From Labrys wisconsinensis (GTDB lineage: Bacteria; Pseudomonadota; Alphaproteobacteria; Rhizobiales; Labraceae), in NCBI RefSeq assembly GCF_030814995.1, contig NZ_JAUSVX010000012.1, forward strand, positions 124,001 through 188,000: DNA of 64,000 nt, given 5' to 3'. A model generated the notes under the pieces. That model had not been told where the DNA came from. It made no database searches and saw only the letters and a list, made by a program, of their open reading frames with translations. The stretch's first letter is position 1. Every line of letters starts with the position of its first letter. Of this stretch, positions 17,561 through 25,291 are shown piece after piece. A program made the translations under genes and the position numbers.

Positions 17561-18595
17561 CTACGCCGCCAGCGCCTGCTCGATCGCGGCGCGGTCGAGG
17601 CCCTTCTCGCCGATGACCACCAGGCGGCTGGCCCGCGCCTCGCCGGGGGCCCAGGCGCGGTCGAAATGGTGGGAGAAGCGCGCCCCGACACCCTGGACCA
17701 GCAGGCGCATCGGCTTGCCGTCGACGGCGACGAAGCCCTTCATGCGCAGGATGTCGTGCGCCTCGGCCGTGGCCTTGAGGCGGGCGAGCAGCGTCTCGGG
17801 CTCGGCGACGGCCGGCAGCTCGACGACGAAGGTGTCGAAGTCGTCATGGTCGTGCTCGGCCTCGGCGTCGTGATGCGACGGCCGCGCGGCGAGATCGTCC
17901 TCGGCCGCAGCGCTGAGGCCGAGCAGCACGGCCGCGTCGATGCGGCCCTGGCTGGTGCGCACCACCTTCACGGCGCGCGGCACGGTGCGGACGATGTCGG
18001 CGGCGACACCGGCCGCCTCCTCGGGCGTCATCAGGTCGCTCTTGTTCAGGACGACCAGGTCGGCGCAGAGGAGCTGGTCCTCGTAGACCTCTTCCAGCGG
18101 GTTGTCGTGGTCGAGCGCCGCATCGCCCTCGGCCTGGCGCTTCAGCGCCTCCGGATCGTCGGCGAAGCGCCCGGCCGCCACGGCGGCGCCGTCCACGACC
18201 GCGACCACGCCGTCGACGGTGACGCGCGAGCGCACCGCCGGCCAGCCGAAGGCCTTGACCAGCGGCTTGGGCAGGGCGAGGCCCGAGGTCTCGATGACGA
18301 TGTGCTCGGGCGGCTCGGCCCGGCCGAGCAGCGCCTCCAGCGCCGGCACGAAATCATCGGCCACGGTGCAGCAGATGCAGCCATTGGCGAGCTCGACGAT
18401 GGCATCGGCCGGGCAGCTCTCGATGCCGCAGCCCTTGAGGATGTCGCCGTCGACGCCGACGTCGCCGAACTCGTTGACGATCAGGGCGAGGCGGCGGCCG
18501 TTCGCCGTCTCCAGGAGATGGCGGATCAGCGTGGTCTTGCCGGCTCCGAGGAAGCCGGTGACGATGGTGCAGGGAACTTTGTCGAGCGGGCTCAT
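17561..18595 (-). CDS. cobW: Cobalamin biosynthesis GTPase CobW
   Basis: A 344-residue G3E-family GTPase acting as a metallochaperone, here for cobalt. Walker A is GFLGAGKTTL near residue 14. The metal-binding CxCC motif is in NGCICCTV near residue 72. The guanine-specificity motif is NKSD. A His-rich linker (HHDAEAEHDHDD) precedes the C-terminal CobW_C domain. The ATG overlaps the end of the DUF1636 gene by four bases. It lies directly under riboswitch control with that gene. Confidence 0.95.
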   Translation of the reverse strand: MSPLDKVPCTIVTGFLGAGKTTLIRHLLETANGRRLALIVNEFGDVGVDGDILKGCGIESCPADAIVELANGCICCTVADDFVPALEALLGRAEPPEHIVIETSGLALPKPLVKAFGWPAVRSRVTVDGVVAVVDGAAVAAGRFADDPEALKRQAEGDAALDHDNPLEEVYEDQLLCADLVVLNKSDLMTPEEAAGVAADIVRTVPRAVKVVRTSQGRIDAAVLLGLSAAAEDDLAARPSHHDAEAEHDHDDFDTFVVELPAVAEPETLLARLKATAEAHDILRMKGFVAVDGKPMRLLVQGVGARFSHHFDRAWAPGEARASRLVVIGEKGLDRAAIEQALAA

Positions 18596-18960
18596 TCGGC
18601 GGCGTCCTCGAGGGTGGGGAAAGGCGGAATGCGGGCGATCATGCCGCGCTTGAACGGCTCGGGCCGGCCGCGCCAAGGCATCAGGCCGTCGGCGGAGGCG
18701 CCGAGCAGGCCTGCCGCGACGACGACGTCGGGGCCGGCCTCGGGGGTGAGGTCGCCGAAGACATAGGTCCAGGCGCCGGGCGCCGAGAGCGAGACGGTGC
18801 AGGCGCGCCGGCAATTGCCGAGGCATTCGACGGCGACGATCCGCGCCGGCGGGGCGAGGCGCGTCAGCGCCGCGTGCAGGCGCGCGCCGGGGCGCGGCGC
18901 CTCGGGATCCCAGCCCTCGTGACGGCAGGTGACGCAGACATGGATGACGACGTCCCGCAT
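18592..18960 (-). CDS. DUF1636 metal-binding protein next to cobW
   Basis: A 122-residue protein of the DUF1636 family, which resembles thioredoxin-like [2Fe-2S] ferredoxins. Four or five cysteines are placed as VCVTCRHEG and VECLGNCRRACTV, suitable for an iron-sulfur cluster. It starts MRDVVIHVCVTC; an upstream ATG near 18999 would add 13 residues and is closer to a GAGGGG site. It is the first gene after the cobalamin riboswitch and overlaps cobW. Its role in cobalt or corrin metabolism is inferred from this position, not known. Confidence 0.85.
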   Translation of the reverse strand: MRDVVIHVCVTCRHEGWDPEAPRPGARLHAALTRLAPPARIVAVECLGNCRRACTVSLSAPGAWTYVFGDLTPEAGPDVVVAAGLLGASADGLMPWRGRPEPFKRGMIARIPPFPTLEDAAE

Positions 18961-19079
18961 CGGCCGGGTGGGCCCCTCTTCGCGCCGCGGTCGCGGCATC
19001 GGGCGCGGAAGCGGCTGCCGCGGCAAACGGCAGCCTGGCACCGGTTGCGCCCGGGGCGCCCCGCCCGGACCGGCATGAT

Positions 19080-19252
19080 TCGACGGCAGGTCTCCTGGCT
19101 CGCGGTTTTGGCACGACGCGCCGCCTTCCCGGGAATCCATCCCAGTGGCTCCTTGGCACGCCGCTCGCCGCTCACAGTTGCGGGGGCAGCCGCGGATTGA
19201 GGGCGAACGCCCCGCACCGCATTCCCTGTTCGCTCTCGGACGAGAGACCGTC
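19080..19252 (-). ncRNA. Cobalamin riboswitch
   Basis: Read on the minus strand, the segment contains the hallmarks in order: GGGAATGCGGTGCG, then GCTGCCCCCGCAACTGTGAG (the B12 box), GCCACTGGG, CCGGGAAGG, and the closing GAGCCAGGAGACCTGCC. This is the full consensus order of the AdoCbl-binding aptamer. It ends about 120 bases before the DUF1636-cobW start. Adenosylcobalamin is expected to lower expression of the downstream genes. Confidence 0.95.
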
Positions 19253-19260
19253 TGGATCGG

Positions 19261-19290
19261 ACTAAAGGACTGTGCGACAAGCCTTGTCAA
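19261..19290 (-). promoter_or_regulatory. Promoter upstream of the cobalamin riboswitch
   Basis: On the minus strand a perfect -35 TTGACA (19285-19290) is followed after 18 bases by TTTAGT (19261-19266), a 4 of 6 match to the -10 box. Transcription would start near 19254, at the expected 5' end of the aptamer. Confidence 0.6.
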
Positions 19291-19357
19291 TCGCGCAGGC
19301 GACGGCGACTTTCCCGGATGCGCTGCGCGGCGCCGGGCGCGATGCGGGACGGAAGCG

Positions 19358-19717
19358 ATGGGCAGCGAGCAGGAACCGGCCGACAAGGCCGCGACGATCG
19401 ATCCGACCTTCCGCAACGGCTCGCTGACCGCCATCGGCGTCGTCGTCGGCTTCTCCCTGAGCTTCCTCAGCACCTGGGCGGCGCAGCCCGGCCCCTGGAA
19501 CCGGACCGACATCGGCGCGGTGCTGCTGATCTGCATCGGCATCCTGCTGCAGATCCGGGCCCTGGCCGGGATGCTGTCGATCCGCTCGCTCCAGCTCGCC
19601 AGCTATGAGCGCCTGATCCGCTATTTCCTCACCGGCATCGGCCTCGCCGCGATCGGGGTCGGCATCGCCATCTTCGCCGACGTCCTCGGCTTCACCACGA
19701 CCGCCCTGCACAAATAG
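19358..19717 (+). CDS. Small three-helix membrane protein
   Basis: A 119-residue protein of unknown function with three hydrophobic segments: about residues 25-45 (LTAIGVVVGFSLSFLSTW), 51-72 (IGAVLLICIGILLQIRALAG) and 90-112 (LTGIGLAAIGVGIAIFADVL). A GGACGGAAG ribosome-binding site precedes the ATG. It is divergent from the riboswitch promoter and stops eight bases before cobP, so it is probably in the cobP-cobO operon. I do not recognise a named family. Confidence 0.75.
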   Translation: MGSEQEPADKAATIDPTFRNGSLTAIGVVVGFSLSFLSTWAAQPGPWNRTDIGAVLLICIGILLQIRALAGMLSIRSLQLASYERLIRYFLTGIGLAAIGVGIAIFADVLGFTTTALHK

Positions 19718-19725
19718 GCCTGCCC

Positions 19726-20238
19726 GTGACCGCCCCCGCCGACCGCCTGACCCTGGTGCTCGGGGGCGCCCGTTCCGGCAAGAGCGCCCATGCCGAGGGG
19801 CTGGTCGCAGCGCTGCCGCCGCCCTGGACCTATATCGCCACGGCGCAGGCCTTCGACGCCGAGATGCGCGAACGCATCGCCGAGCATCGGCGGCGCCGCG
19901 ACGCGCGCTGGGCCACGCTCGAGGCGCCGCTCGACCTCGCCGGCGCTCTCGCCGCGGCGCAGGGCCCCGTCCTGGTCGACTGCCTGACGCTGTGGCTGAC
20001 CAACCTGATGCTGGCCGAGGTCGATCGCGACGCTGCCTTCGCCGCCCTGGAGGCGGCGCTCGACGCAGCGCCCCGTCCCGTGGTGCTGGTCTCGAACGAG
20101 GTCGGGCTCGGCATCGTGCCGGACAATGCCCTCGCCCGCGCCTTCCGCGACGAGGCGGGGCGGCTCAACCAGCGCCTCGCCCGCCGCGCCGAGCGGGTGC
20201 TGTTCCTCGTCGCCGGCCTGCCGATGGTGGTGAAATGA
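19726..20238 (+). CDS. cobP: Adenosylcobinamide kinase/guanylyltransferase
   Basis: A 170-residue bifunctional enzyme (CobP/CobU) of the nucleotide-loop assembly branch. The P-loop GGARSGKSAHAEGL is near residue 13. ATAQAFDAEMRERIAEHRRRR carries the conserved His/Arg of the guanylylated site. VSNEVGLGIVP is the third signature. It starts at GTG, eight bases after the preceding gene. Its stop overlaps the cobO ATG by four bases. Confidence 0.95.
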   Translation: MTAPADRLTLVLGGARSGKSAHAEGLVAALPPPWTYIATAQAFDAEMRERIAEHRRRRDARWATLEAPLDLAGALAAAQGPVLVDCLTLWLTNLMLAEVDRDAAFAALEAALDAAPRPVVLVSNEVGLGIVPDNALARAFRDEAGRLNQRLARRAERVLFLVAGLPMVVK

Positions 20239-20852
20239 CCGAAGAGACGCCCGGGAGCGAAGCCGCCCGTCACAAGGCCAAGATGGCCAAGCGCAAGGCG
20301 GTGCAGGACGCGGAGGTCGCCGCCAAGACCATCGAGAAGGGCCTCCTGATCGTCCACACCGGCGCGGGCAAGGGCAAGTCGACCGCCGCCTTCGGCCTGA
20401 TGCTGCGCGCCCTCGGCCATGGCTGGCGGGTGGGCGTGGTGCAGTTCATCAAGGGCGCCTGGTCCACCGGCGAGCGCACGGCGCTGGAGCGCTTTGCCGA
20501 CCTCGTCACCTGGAAGTCGATGGGCGAGGGCTTCACCTGGGAGACGCAGGACCGCGACCGCGACGTCGCCGCCGCGGGGCGGGCCTGGGCGGCGGCGCAG
20601 GCGATGATGGCCGACCCCGGCATCCGCCTCCTGGTGCTCGACGAGCTCAACATCGCGCTGCGCTACGACTACCTGCCGCTCGAGACGGTGCTGGCGGCGC
20701 TGGAAGCGCGCCGGCCCGACCTGCACGTGGTGGTCACCGGCCGCAACGCCAAGCCCGAGCTGGTCGCGGCCGCCGACCTCGTCACCGAGATGACGGCGGT
20801 CAGGCACCACTTCGCCGCCGGCGTGAAGGCGCAGGAGGGCATCGAGTTCTGA
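20235..20852 (+). CDS. cobO: Cob(I)yrinic acid a,c-diamide adenosyltransferase
   Basis: A 205-residue CobA/CobO-type ATP:corrinoid adenosyltransferase. The Walker A motif is HTGAGKGKSTAAFGLMLRA near residue 41. VVQFIKGAWSTGE and LLVLDELNIALRYDYL are diagnostic of the family. It attaches the adenosyl group to the cobalt. It is coupled to cobP by an ATGA overlap. No further cobalamin gene follows; a repeat-containing gap comes next. Confidence 0.95.
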   Translation: MTEETPGSEAARHKAKMAKRKAVQDAEVAAKTIEKGLLIVHTGAGKGKSTAAFGLMLRALGHGWRVGVVQFIKGAWSTGERTALERFADLVTWKSMGEGFTWETQDRDRDVAAAGRAWAAAQAMMADPGIRLLVLDELNIALRYDYLPLETVLAALEARRPDLHVVVTGRNAKPELVAAADLVTEMTAVRHHFAAGVKAQEGIEF

Positions 20853-20934
20853 TCGGGGACATGTGATCGGAGATCTTTGATCATGAGCGGGCGGCTCGGA
20901 GCGGCGATGACAGCGCTCCCTCTTCCACGACCTG

Positions 20935-20972
20935 TGTCCGCGTGGATGGCCGGATCAAGTCCGGCCATGACG
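20935..20972. repeat. Intergenic palindromic repeat, copy 4
   Basis: Core GGCCGGATCAAGTCCGGCC, preceded by GTCCGCGTGGAT and followed by ATGACGG. Same orientation as copies 1 and 3; an A/T pair replaces a G/C pair on both arms. Confidence 0.75.
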
Positions 20973-21014
20973 GTTGAGGATGATGCGACCGTTTGAGACC
21001 TTCCCGCAACGATT

Positions 21015-21053
21015 CCGTCATGGCCGGGCTTGTCCCGGCCATCCACGCGAACA
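21015..21053. repeat. Intergenic palindromic repeat, copy 5
   Basis: Reads CCGTCATGG, core GGCCGGGCTTGTCCCGGCC, then ATCCACGCGAACAC. It is inverted relative to copy 4. Confidence 0.75.
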
Positions 21054-21191
21054 CCGTCCTCCAACCGCGATCGCGCCGTCCCGACGACGGCCATTGACGC
21101 TCCCGTTACTCGGCCGCCACCGCGAATCCGCCACATTGCCCGACTCATTGGGCGCGCCGCGCGGTGCGGCGGGTTCGGACGGAGGGCAGGC

Positions 21192-22205
21192 ATGCCGCGC
21201 ATGGGTGGATGGTTCGGCGGCCTCGTCATGGCGCTGGTCGCCGGCGCGGCGCCGGCCTCGGCCGGAGCGCCGGCCTGTTCCGCCGATGCCGGCCTCAAGG
21301 CCGCCGACTTCTCCATGCCGGTGACGGAGCTGCGCACCGGCGCCGGCCGCCCGGCCCTGCCGGCGCTCAAGCGCATGGGGGTGAGGACGGTCATCCGCTA
21401 CTACGAATATCCGCGCGAGACGCTCGCCTGCAAAACCCTCACCGCCGAGGAATCCGACGCGATCCTGGCGGAGGGGCTCAGCATCGCGGTGGTGTTCCAG
21501 CACAACAACCACGACCCCGAGACCTTCTTCGACGCGAGCCGCGGCCGTGCCGATGCCAAGCGCGCCCTCGCCCTGGCCGAGGCCAACGGCCAGCCCTTCG
21601 GCAGCGCCATCTATTTCAGCGTCGATGGCGTCGACCAGGTGATGCGCGACCTCGTCTACGAATATGGCGTCTCCGGGGGGAAGCCGATGAGCGCGGCCCG
21701 GCGCCGCAGCCTGATCGCCGACGGCAAGGGCCGGCATGTCCGGCACTACGCGCGCTTCCTGAAATACCGGCGCGACGTGCTCGACGTCCCCGTCGACCGC
21801 ATCGGCCCGCGCAGCATCCTGCCCTTCGTCAAGCGCTACTTCGCCGACGTCGCCGAGGTGTTCCGCAGCGAGGCGGGGGAGCACGGCGGCCGAAGCTACG
21901 CCATCGGCGCCTATGGCAGCGGCTATGTCTGCGACGCGCTGCTGAAGGCCAAGCTGGTGAAATATTGCTGGCTCGCCCAGTCCACGGGCTGGCCGGGCTA
22001 TGACGGGTTCCGGCGCAGCGCCCGCTGGAGCCTGCGCCAGGAGAACCCGACGACCTGCCAGGACTGGACCTATCCGCGCGATCCCTCGCGCACGGTGCAG
22101 TTCGACTTCAACCAGGTCGGCGCCACGGGCGATTTCGGCCAATGGTCGACCAAGCGCGCCCAGACGGTGGCGATGACGCGGCCGGAAACCTGCCCGGCGC
22201 CCTGA
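21192..22205 (+). CDS. Secreted DUF1906 (glycoside hydrolase-like) protein
   Basis: A 337-residue protein with an N-terminal signal peptide (MPRMGGWFGGLVMALVAGAA, probable cleavage after ASA at about residue 24). The mature part matches the DUF1906/Rv2525c-like TIM-barrel fold related to GH25 enzymes. It begins with a strand leading to GVRTVIRYYEYPRE, then SIAVVFQHNNHD, AIYFSVDGVD and SYAIGAYGSGYVCD. An acidic residue in the FSVD strand could be catalytic. GGAGGG precedes the ATG. A role on peptidoglycan or another glycan in the periplasm is inferred. It stands alone and is convergent to the LysR gene. Confidence 0.82.
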   Translation: MPRMGGWFGGLVMALVAGAAPASAGAPACSADAGLKAADFSMPVTELRTGAGRPALPALKRMGVRTVIRYYEYPRETLACKTLTAEESDAILAEGLSIAVVFQHNNHDPETFFDASRGRADAKRALALAEANGQPFGSAIYFSVDGVDQVMRDLVYEYGVSGGKPMSAARRRSLIADGKGRHVRHYARFLKYRRDVLDVPVDRIGPRSILPFVKRYFADVAEVFRSEAGEHGGRSYAIGAYGSGYVCDALLKAKLVKYCWLAQSTGWPGYDGFRRSARWSLRQENPTTCQDWTYPRDPSRTVQFDFNQVGATGDFGQWSTKRAQTVAMTRPETCPAP

Positions 22206-22215
22206 GCGGCGATGC

Positions 22216-23142
22216 TCAGAAGAAGCCGAGGCCGCGGTCCCACGGCGCCTCCGGCCAGAAGCGCAGGGCGAGGAAATCGACGAAGGCCCGCACCTTGGCC
22301 GGCGGATTGCGCCCCGGCGGCATCAGCGCGTGCACGGCCAGCTTCGAGCGCACGGGGTGGTCGAGGGCCAGCGGCACCAGCCGGCCGGCCCGGATGTCGT
22401 CGCCGAGGATGAAGGTCGGCTGGTAGATCAGCCCCTGCCCGGCGAGCGCCGCGGCGAGCAGGGCATCGCCGTTGTTGGCGCGAAGGCGCGTCGTCACCGG
22501 CACGACGATGTCGGCGGTCTCGCCGAACACCCAGCGATCGGCGGTCGCGGGCGTCGGCAGGGTGTAGCCGAGACAATCATGCCCGGCGAGGTCGGCGATG
22601 GTGCGCGGCGTGCCATGCGCCCTGAGATAGGCGGGCGTCGCGCACAGGATGATGCGGCAGGGCGCGAGGCGACGGGCGACGAGGCTGGAATCGCGAAGCA
22701 GGCCGATGCGCACCGCGAGGTCCCAGCCCTCCTCGACGAGGTCGACGACGCGGTCGTTGAGGCCGAGCTCGACCGAGACCTGCGGATGCAGGCGGGTAAA
22801 GTCGGCCAGCAGCGGGGCGATCTCGCGCACGCCGAAGGAGACCGGCACGGCGAGGCGCAAGAGGCCGCGCGGCTCGACGCGGTCGGCCGCCGCCGCCTGC
22901 TCCGCCTCGTCCATCTCGACCAGGATGCGCTCGCAGAACTCGAGATAGCGCCGTCCCGCCTCGGTGAGCGTGACGCGGCGGGTGGTGCGGTGGAACAGCT
23001 TGACGCCGAGCCGCTCCTCCAGCGCCGCCACATGCTTGGTGGCCATGGTCTGCGACATGCCGAGCACCCGCGCCGCGGCGGAGAAGCCGCCGAGCGCCGC
23101 GACGCGGGCGAAGACCTGCATGCCGAGAACGCGGTCGAGCAT
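22216..23142 (-). CDS. LysR family transcriptional regulator
   Basis: A 308-residue LysR-type regulator. The winged helix-turn-helix occupies residues 1-60 (MQVFARVAALGGFSAAARVLG, then LGVKLFHRTTRRVTLTEAG). The substrate-binding domain follows (LLRLAVPVSFGVREIAPLLADF). It is of the CrgA/PecT-like subgroup. The start has GGAGTGAG upstream. It is divergent from the DoxX and VOC genes with 127 bases between, so these are its likely targets. The effector is unknown. Confidence 0.92.
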   Translation of the reverse strand: MLDRVLGMQVFARVAALGGFSAAARVLGMSQTMATKHVAALEERLGVKLFHRTTRRVTLTEAGRRYLEFCERILVEMDEAEQAAAADRVEPRGLLRLAVPVSFGVREIAPLLADFTRLHPQVSVELGLNDRVVDLVEEGWDLAVRIGLLRDSSLVARRLAPCRIILCATPAYLRAHGTPRTIADLAGHDCLGYTLPTPATADRWVFGETADIVVPVTTRLRANNGDALLAAALAGQGLIYQPTFILGDDIRAGRLVPLALDHPVRSKLAVHALMPPGRNPPAKVRAFVDFLALRFWPEAPWDRGLGFF

Positions 23143-23269
23143 GATCTCACTCCATCGGTGTGAGATCCTATTCGAGCTGCCGCGATTATCAAACGAGGAA
23201 GGGTTGTCCATCTTGGCCGTGACGCCATACGGCCCGCCACAGCGAATTCGGGCAGCCCTGGAGACCATC

Positions 23270-23680
23270 ATGATCGACGACAAGACCGCCCCTTATGCCG
23301 CGCTCGTGCTGCGCATCAGCCTCGGCATCCTGTTCCTGGCCCATGCCTGGCTGAAGATCTTCGTGTTCACCCCGGCCGGCACGGCCGGCTTCTTCGAGAG
23401 CCTCGGCCTGCCCGGCGCCCTCGCCTATCTCACGATGGCGGTGGAGGTGCTGGGCGCCATCGCCCTCATCATCGGCTTCCAGACCCGCATCGTCGCCCCG
23501 ATCCTGGCGATCGTCCTCGTCGGCGCCATCGCCACCGTGCACGGCAAGGCCGGCTTCTTCTTCACCAACCCGAACGGCGGCTGGGAGTATCCGGCCTTCT
23601 GGGCCATCGCCCTGATCGTGCAGGCCCTGCTCGGGGACGGCGCCCTGGCGCTGAAGTCCGGGAAGGCCCAGACTGCGTGA
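23270..23680 (+). CDS. DoxX family membrane protein
   Basis: A 136-residue protein with four hydrophobic helices, typical of DoxX. It starts MIDDKTAPYAALVLRISLG and has the conserved LFLAHAWLKIF in the first helix and EVLGAIALIIGFQTR in the next. A GGAG site precedes the ATG. DoxX proteins are found with oxidative or thiol stress and aromatic metabolism genes. Here it is followed by a VOC dioxygenase-like gene after 55 bases, and both are divergent from a LysR regulator, forming one likely regulated unit. Confidence 0.88.
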   Translation: MIDDKTAPYAALVLRISLGILFLAHAWLKIFVFTPAGTAGFFESLGLPGALAYLTMAVEVLGAIALIIGFQTRIVAPILAIVLVGAIATVHGKAGFFFTNPNGGWEYPAFWAIALIVQALLGDGALALKSGKAQTA

Positions 23681-23735
23681 GACGTCCGGGCCGGAAGCCC
23701 CCGGCGTCCGGCCCGCGCCATCGAGGAGACCCGCC

Positions 23736-24263
23736 ATGACCACCGAAACGTCGCCCCGTCTGGCTCCGATCCAGGCCCCGGCGCGCCCGATCGACGCGGG
23801 CGTGCGCATCGGGCACATCCACCTCAAGGTGGCCGACCTCGACCGCGCCCTCGGCTTCTATTGCGGCGTGCTCGGCTTCGAGCTGATGCAGCGCTACGGC
23901 ACGCAGGCGGCCTTCATCTCGGCCGGCGGCTACCACCACCATATCGGCCTCAACACCTGGGAGAGCCGCGGAGGCTCGCCGCCGCCGCCCGGCACCACCG
24001 GCCTCTTCCACACCGCGATCCTCTACCCGACCCGGGCGGCGCTGGCCGACGCGTTGAGGCGGCTGATCGAGGCGCGCATTCCCCTCGACGGGGCGAGCGA
24101 CCACGGCGTCAGCGAAGCGCTCTACCTGCGCGACCCCGACGAGAACGGCGTCGAGCTCTACTGGGACCGGCCGCAGGCAGAGTGGCCGCTGACCGCCAAG
24201 GGCGAGCTCGCCATGGTGACGCAGCGCCTCGACCTCGACGCCCTGCTGCGGGCGCAGGCCTGA
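23736..24263 (+). CDS. VOC family protein, catechol 2,3-dioxygenase-like
   Basis: A 175-residue vicinal-oxygen-chelate protein with two beta-alpha-beta modules. The metal-ligand positions can be seen: His in VRIGHIHLKV near residue 27, His in TTGLFHTAIL near residue 91, and Glu in NGVELYWDRP near residue 146. This matches the CatE/extradiol dioxygenase branch. GAGGAG lies before the ATG. Substrate unknown; the DoxX neighbour and LysR control suggest response to an aromatic compound or quinone. Confidence 0.87.
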   Translation: MTTETSPRLAPIQAPARPIDAGVRIGHIHLKVADLDRALGFYCGVLGFELMQRYGTQAAFISAGGYHHHIGLNTWESRGGSPPPPGTTGLFHTAILYPTRAALADALRRLIEARIPLDGASDHGVSEALYLRDPDENGVELYWDRPQAEWPLTAKGELAMVTQRLDLDALLRAQA

Positions 24264-24269
24264 GCCGCC

Positions 24270-25262
24270 CTATTCCCGCAGGATGCCCTCGGCGGCGCGC
24301 TCGTCGGTGATCAGCACGTCGACGACGCCGAGACGCAGGGCGCCCTGCAGCACCGGCACCTTGTCGGCTCCGCCCGAGGCCAGGACAACCGTGCCGATGT
24401 CGCGCAACGCCGCGGGCGCCAGGGCGATCACCCGCCGGTTGAGCGGATGGTCGACGAGCGCGCCGTGCTGGTCGATCCAGTGGGCGCAGAGGTCACCGAC
24501 CGCGCCGGCGCGCTTGAGCGAGACCAGATCCTCCTCGCCGATGACGCCGAGGTGGAAATTGGTGGTGTTGCGGGCGAGATTGCCGACGGACAGGAAGGCG
24601 AGGTCGACGGTGCGGGCGTGCTCGAAGGCCTCGCGCAGGATCGGCTGCGCCATGAACAGGTCGCGCGTGCCTTCGGTGTCGGCAAAGATCGGCGCCGCGA
24701 TGTAGTAGCAGCGGGCGGAGAACAGCTCGGCCAGGCGCGAGGCGCTCTCATAGGCGTTGAGCACGGAGCCGCCGGTGAGGCCGCCGAGCAGCGACACGAC
24801 GGAGAGGCCGGCAACCGGGCGCACCGCGATCGACTTCATGGAGTAGCGCAGGGTCTGGCCCCAGCCGACGCCGATCGACATGCCGTCGCGCAGGCGCTCG
24901 GACAGGGCACGGCCGGCGGCGACGGCGACGGTCTGAGGCACCAGCGCCAGCTCGGGCGGAGAGGGCACCACGATGGCCTCGTCGAGACCGTAGCGCGTGC
25001 GCAACTGCTCCTCCAGCGCCACGCAGGAGGCGATCTTGGAATTGATGCGGACCTGGACGATGCCCTGGTCGCGCGCCTGCGCCAGCATGCGGTTGACGCG
25101 GATGCGGTTGAGGCCGAGCCGCTTGGCGATCTGGTCCTGGGTCAGGCCGCCGACATAGGAGAGCCAGGCGGCGCGCACCAGGAGCTGCTCCTCCCGGTCG
25201 ACGGGCGGAGGCGGGTCGGATCCTGCCGGGGCGGCCGGGTTCCTGCGCGATGCGACGGCCAT
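24270..25262 (-). CDS. SorC/DeoR-type sugar-binding transcriptional regulator
   Basis: A 330-residue regulator of the SorC family. An N-terminal helix-turn-helix (LTQDQIAKRLGLNRIRVNRML, residues ~38-58) precedes a large sugar-phosphate-binding domain (IGVGWGQTLRYSMK; VSLLGGLTGG; FLSVGNLARNTTN). Such regulators sense a phosphorylated sugar or polyol and control nearby catabolic genes. It is the last gene of the leftward eight-gene cluster, 29 bases after the GpsA-like gene, with an AGGGAGAC ribosome-binding site. It probably controls that whole cluster. Confidence 0.92.
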   Translation of the reverse strand: MAVASRRNPAAPAGSDPPPPVDREEQLLVRAAWLSYVGGLTQDQIAKRLGLNRIRVNRMLAQARDQGIVQVRINSKIASCVALEEQLRTRYGLDEAIVVPSPPELALVPQTVAVAAGRALSERLRDGMSIGVGWGQTLRYSMKSIAVRPVAGLSVVSLLGGLTGGSVLNAYESASRLAELFSARCYYIAAPIFADTEGTRDLFMAQPILREAFEHARTVDLAFLSVGNLARNTTNFHLGVIGEEDLVSLKRAGAVGDLCAHWIDQHGALVDHPLNRRVIALAPAALRDIGTVVLASGGADKVPVLQGALRLGVVDVLITDERAAEGILRE

Positions 25263-25291
25263 GCCCGTCTCCCTGTCTCGCCCGCCCCGGC

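Larger units (their letters stand above)
20853..21191. other. Repeat-containing gap after cobO
   Basis: This 339-base interval has no supported gene. It contains two copies of the REP-like palindrome in inverted orientation, about 40 bases apart, which could fold together as a terminator-like structure after cobO. Nothing else is recognised. Confidence 0.7.

Noticed and set aside
14070-17873. A 1267-codon open frame opposite cobN
   Set aside because: It is the antisense of a well-conserved gene in high-GC DNA; composition is Gly/Ala/Arg-rich without any domain.
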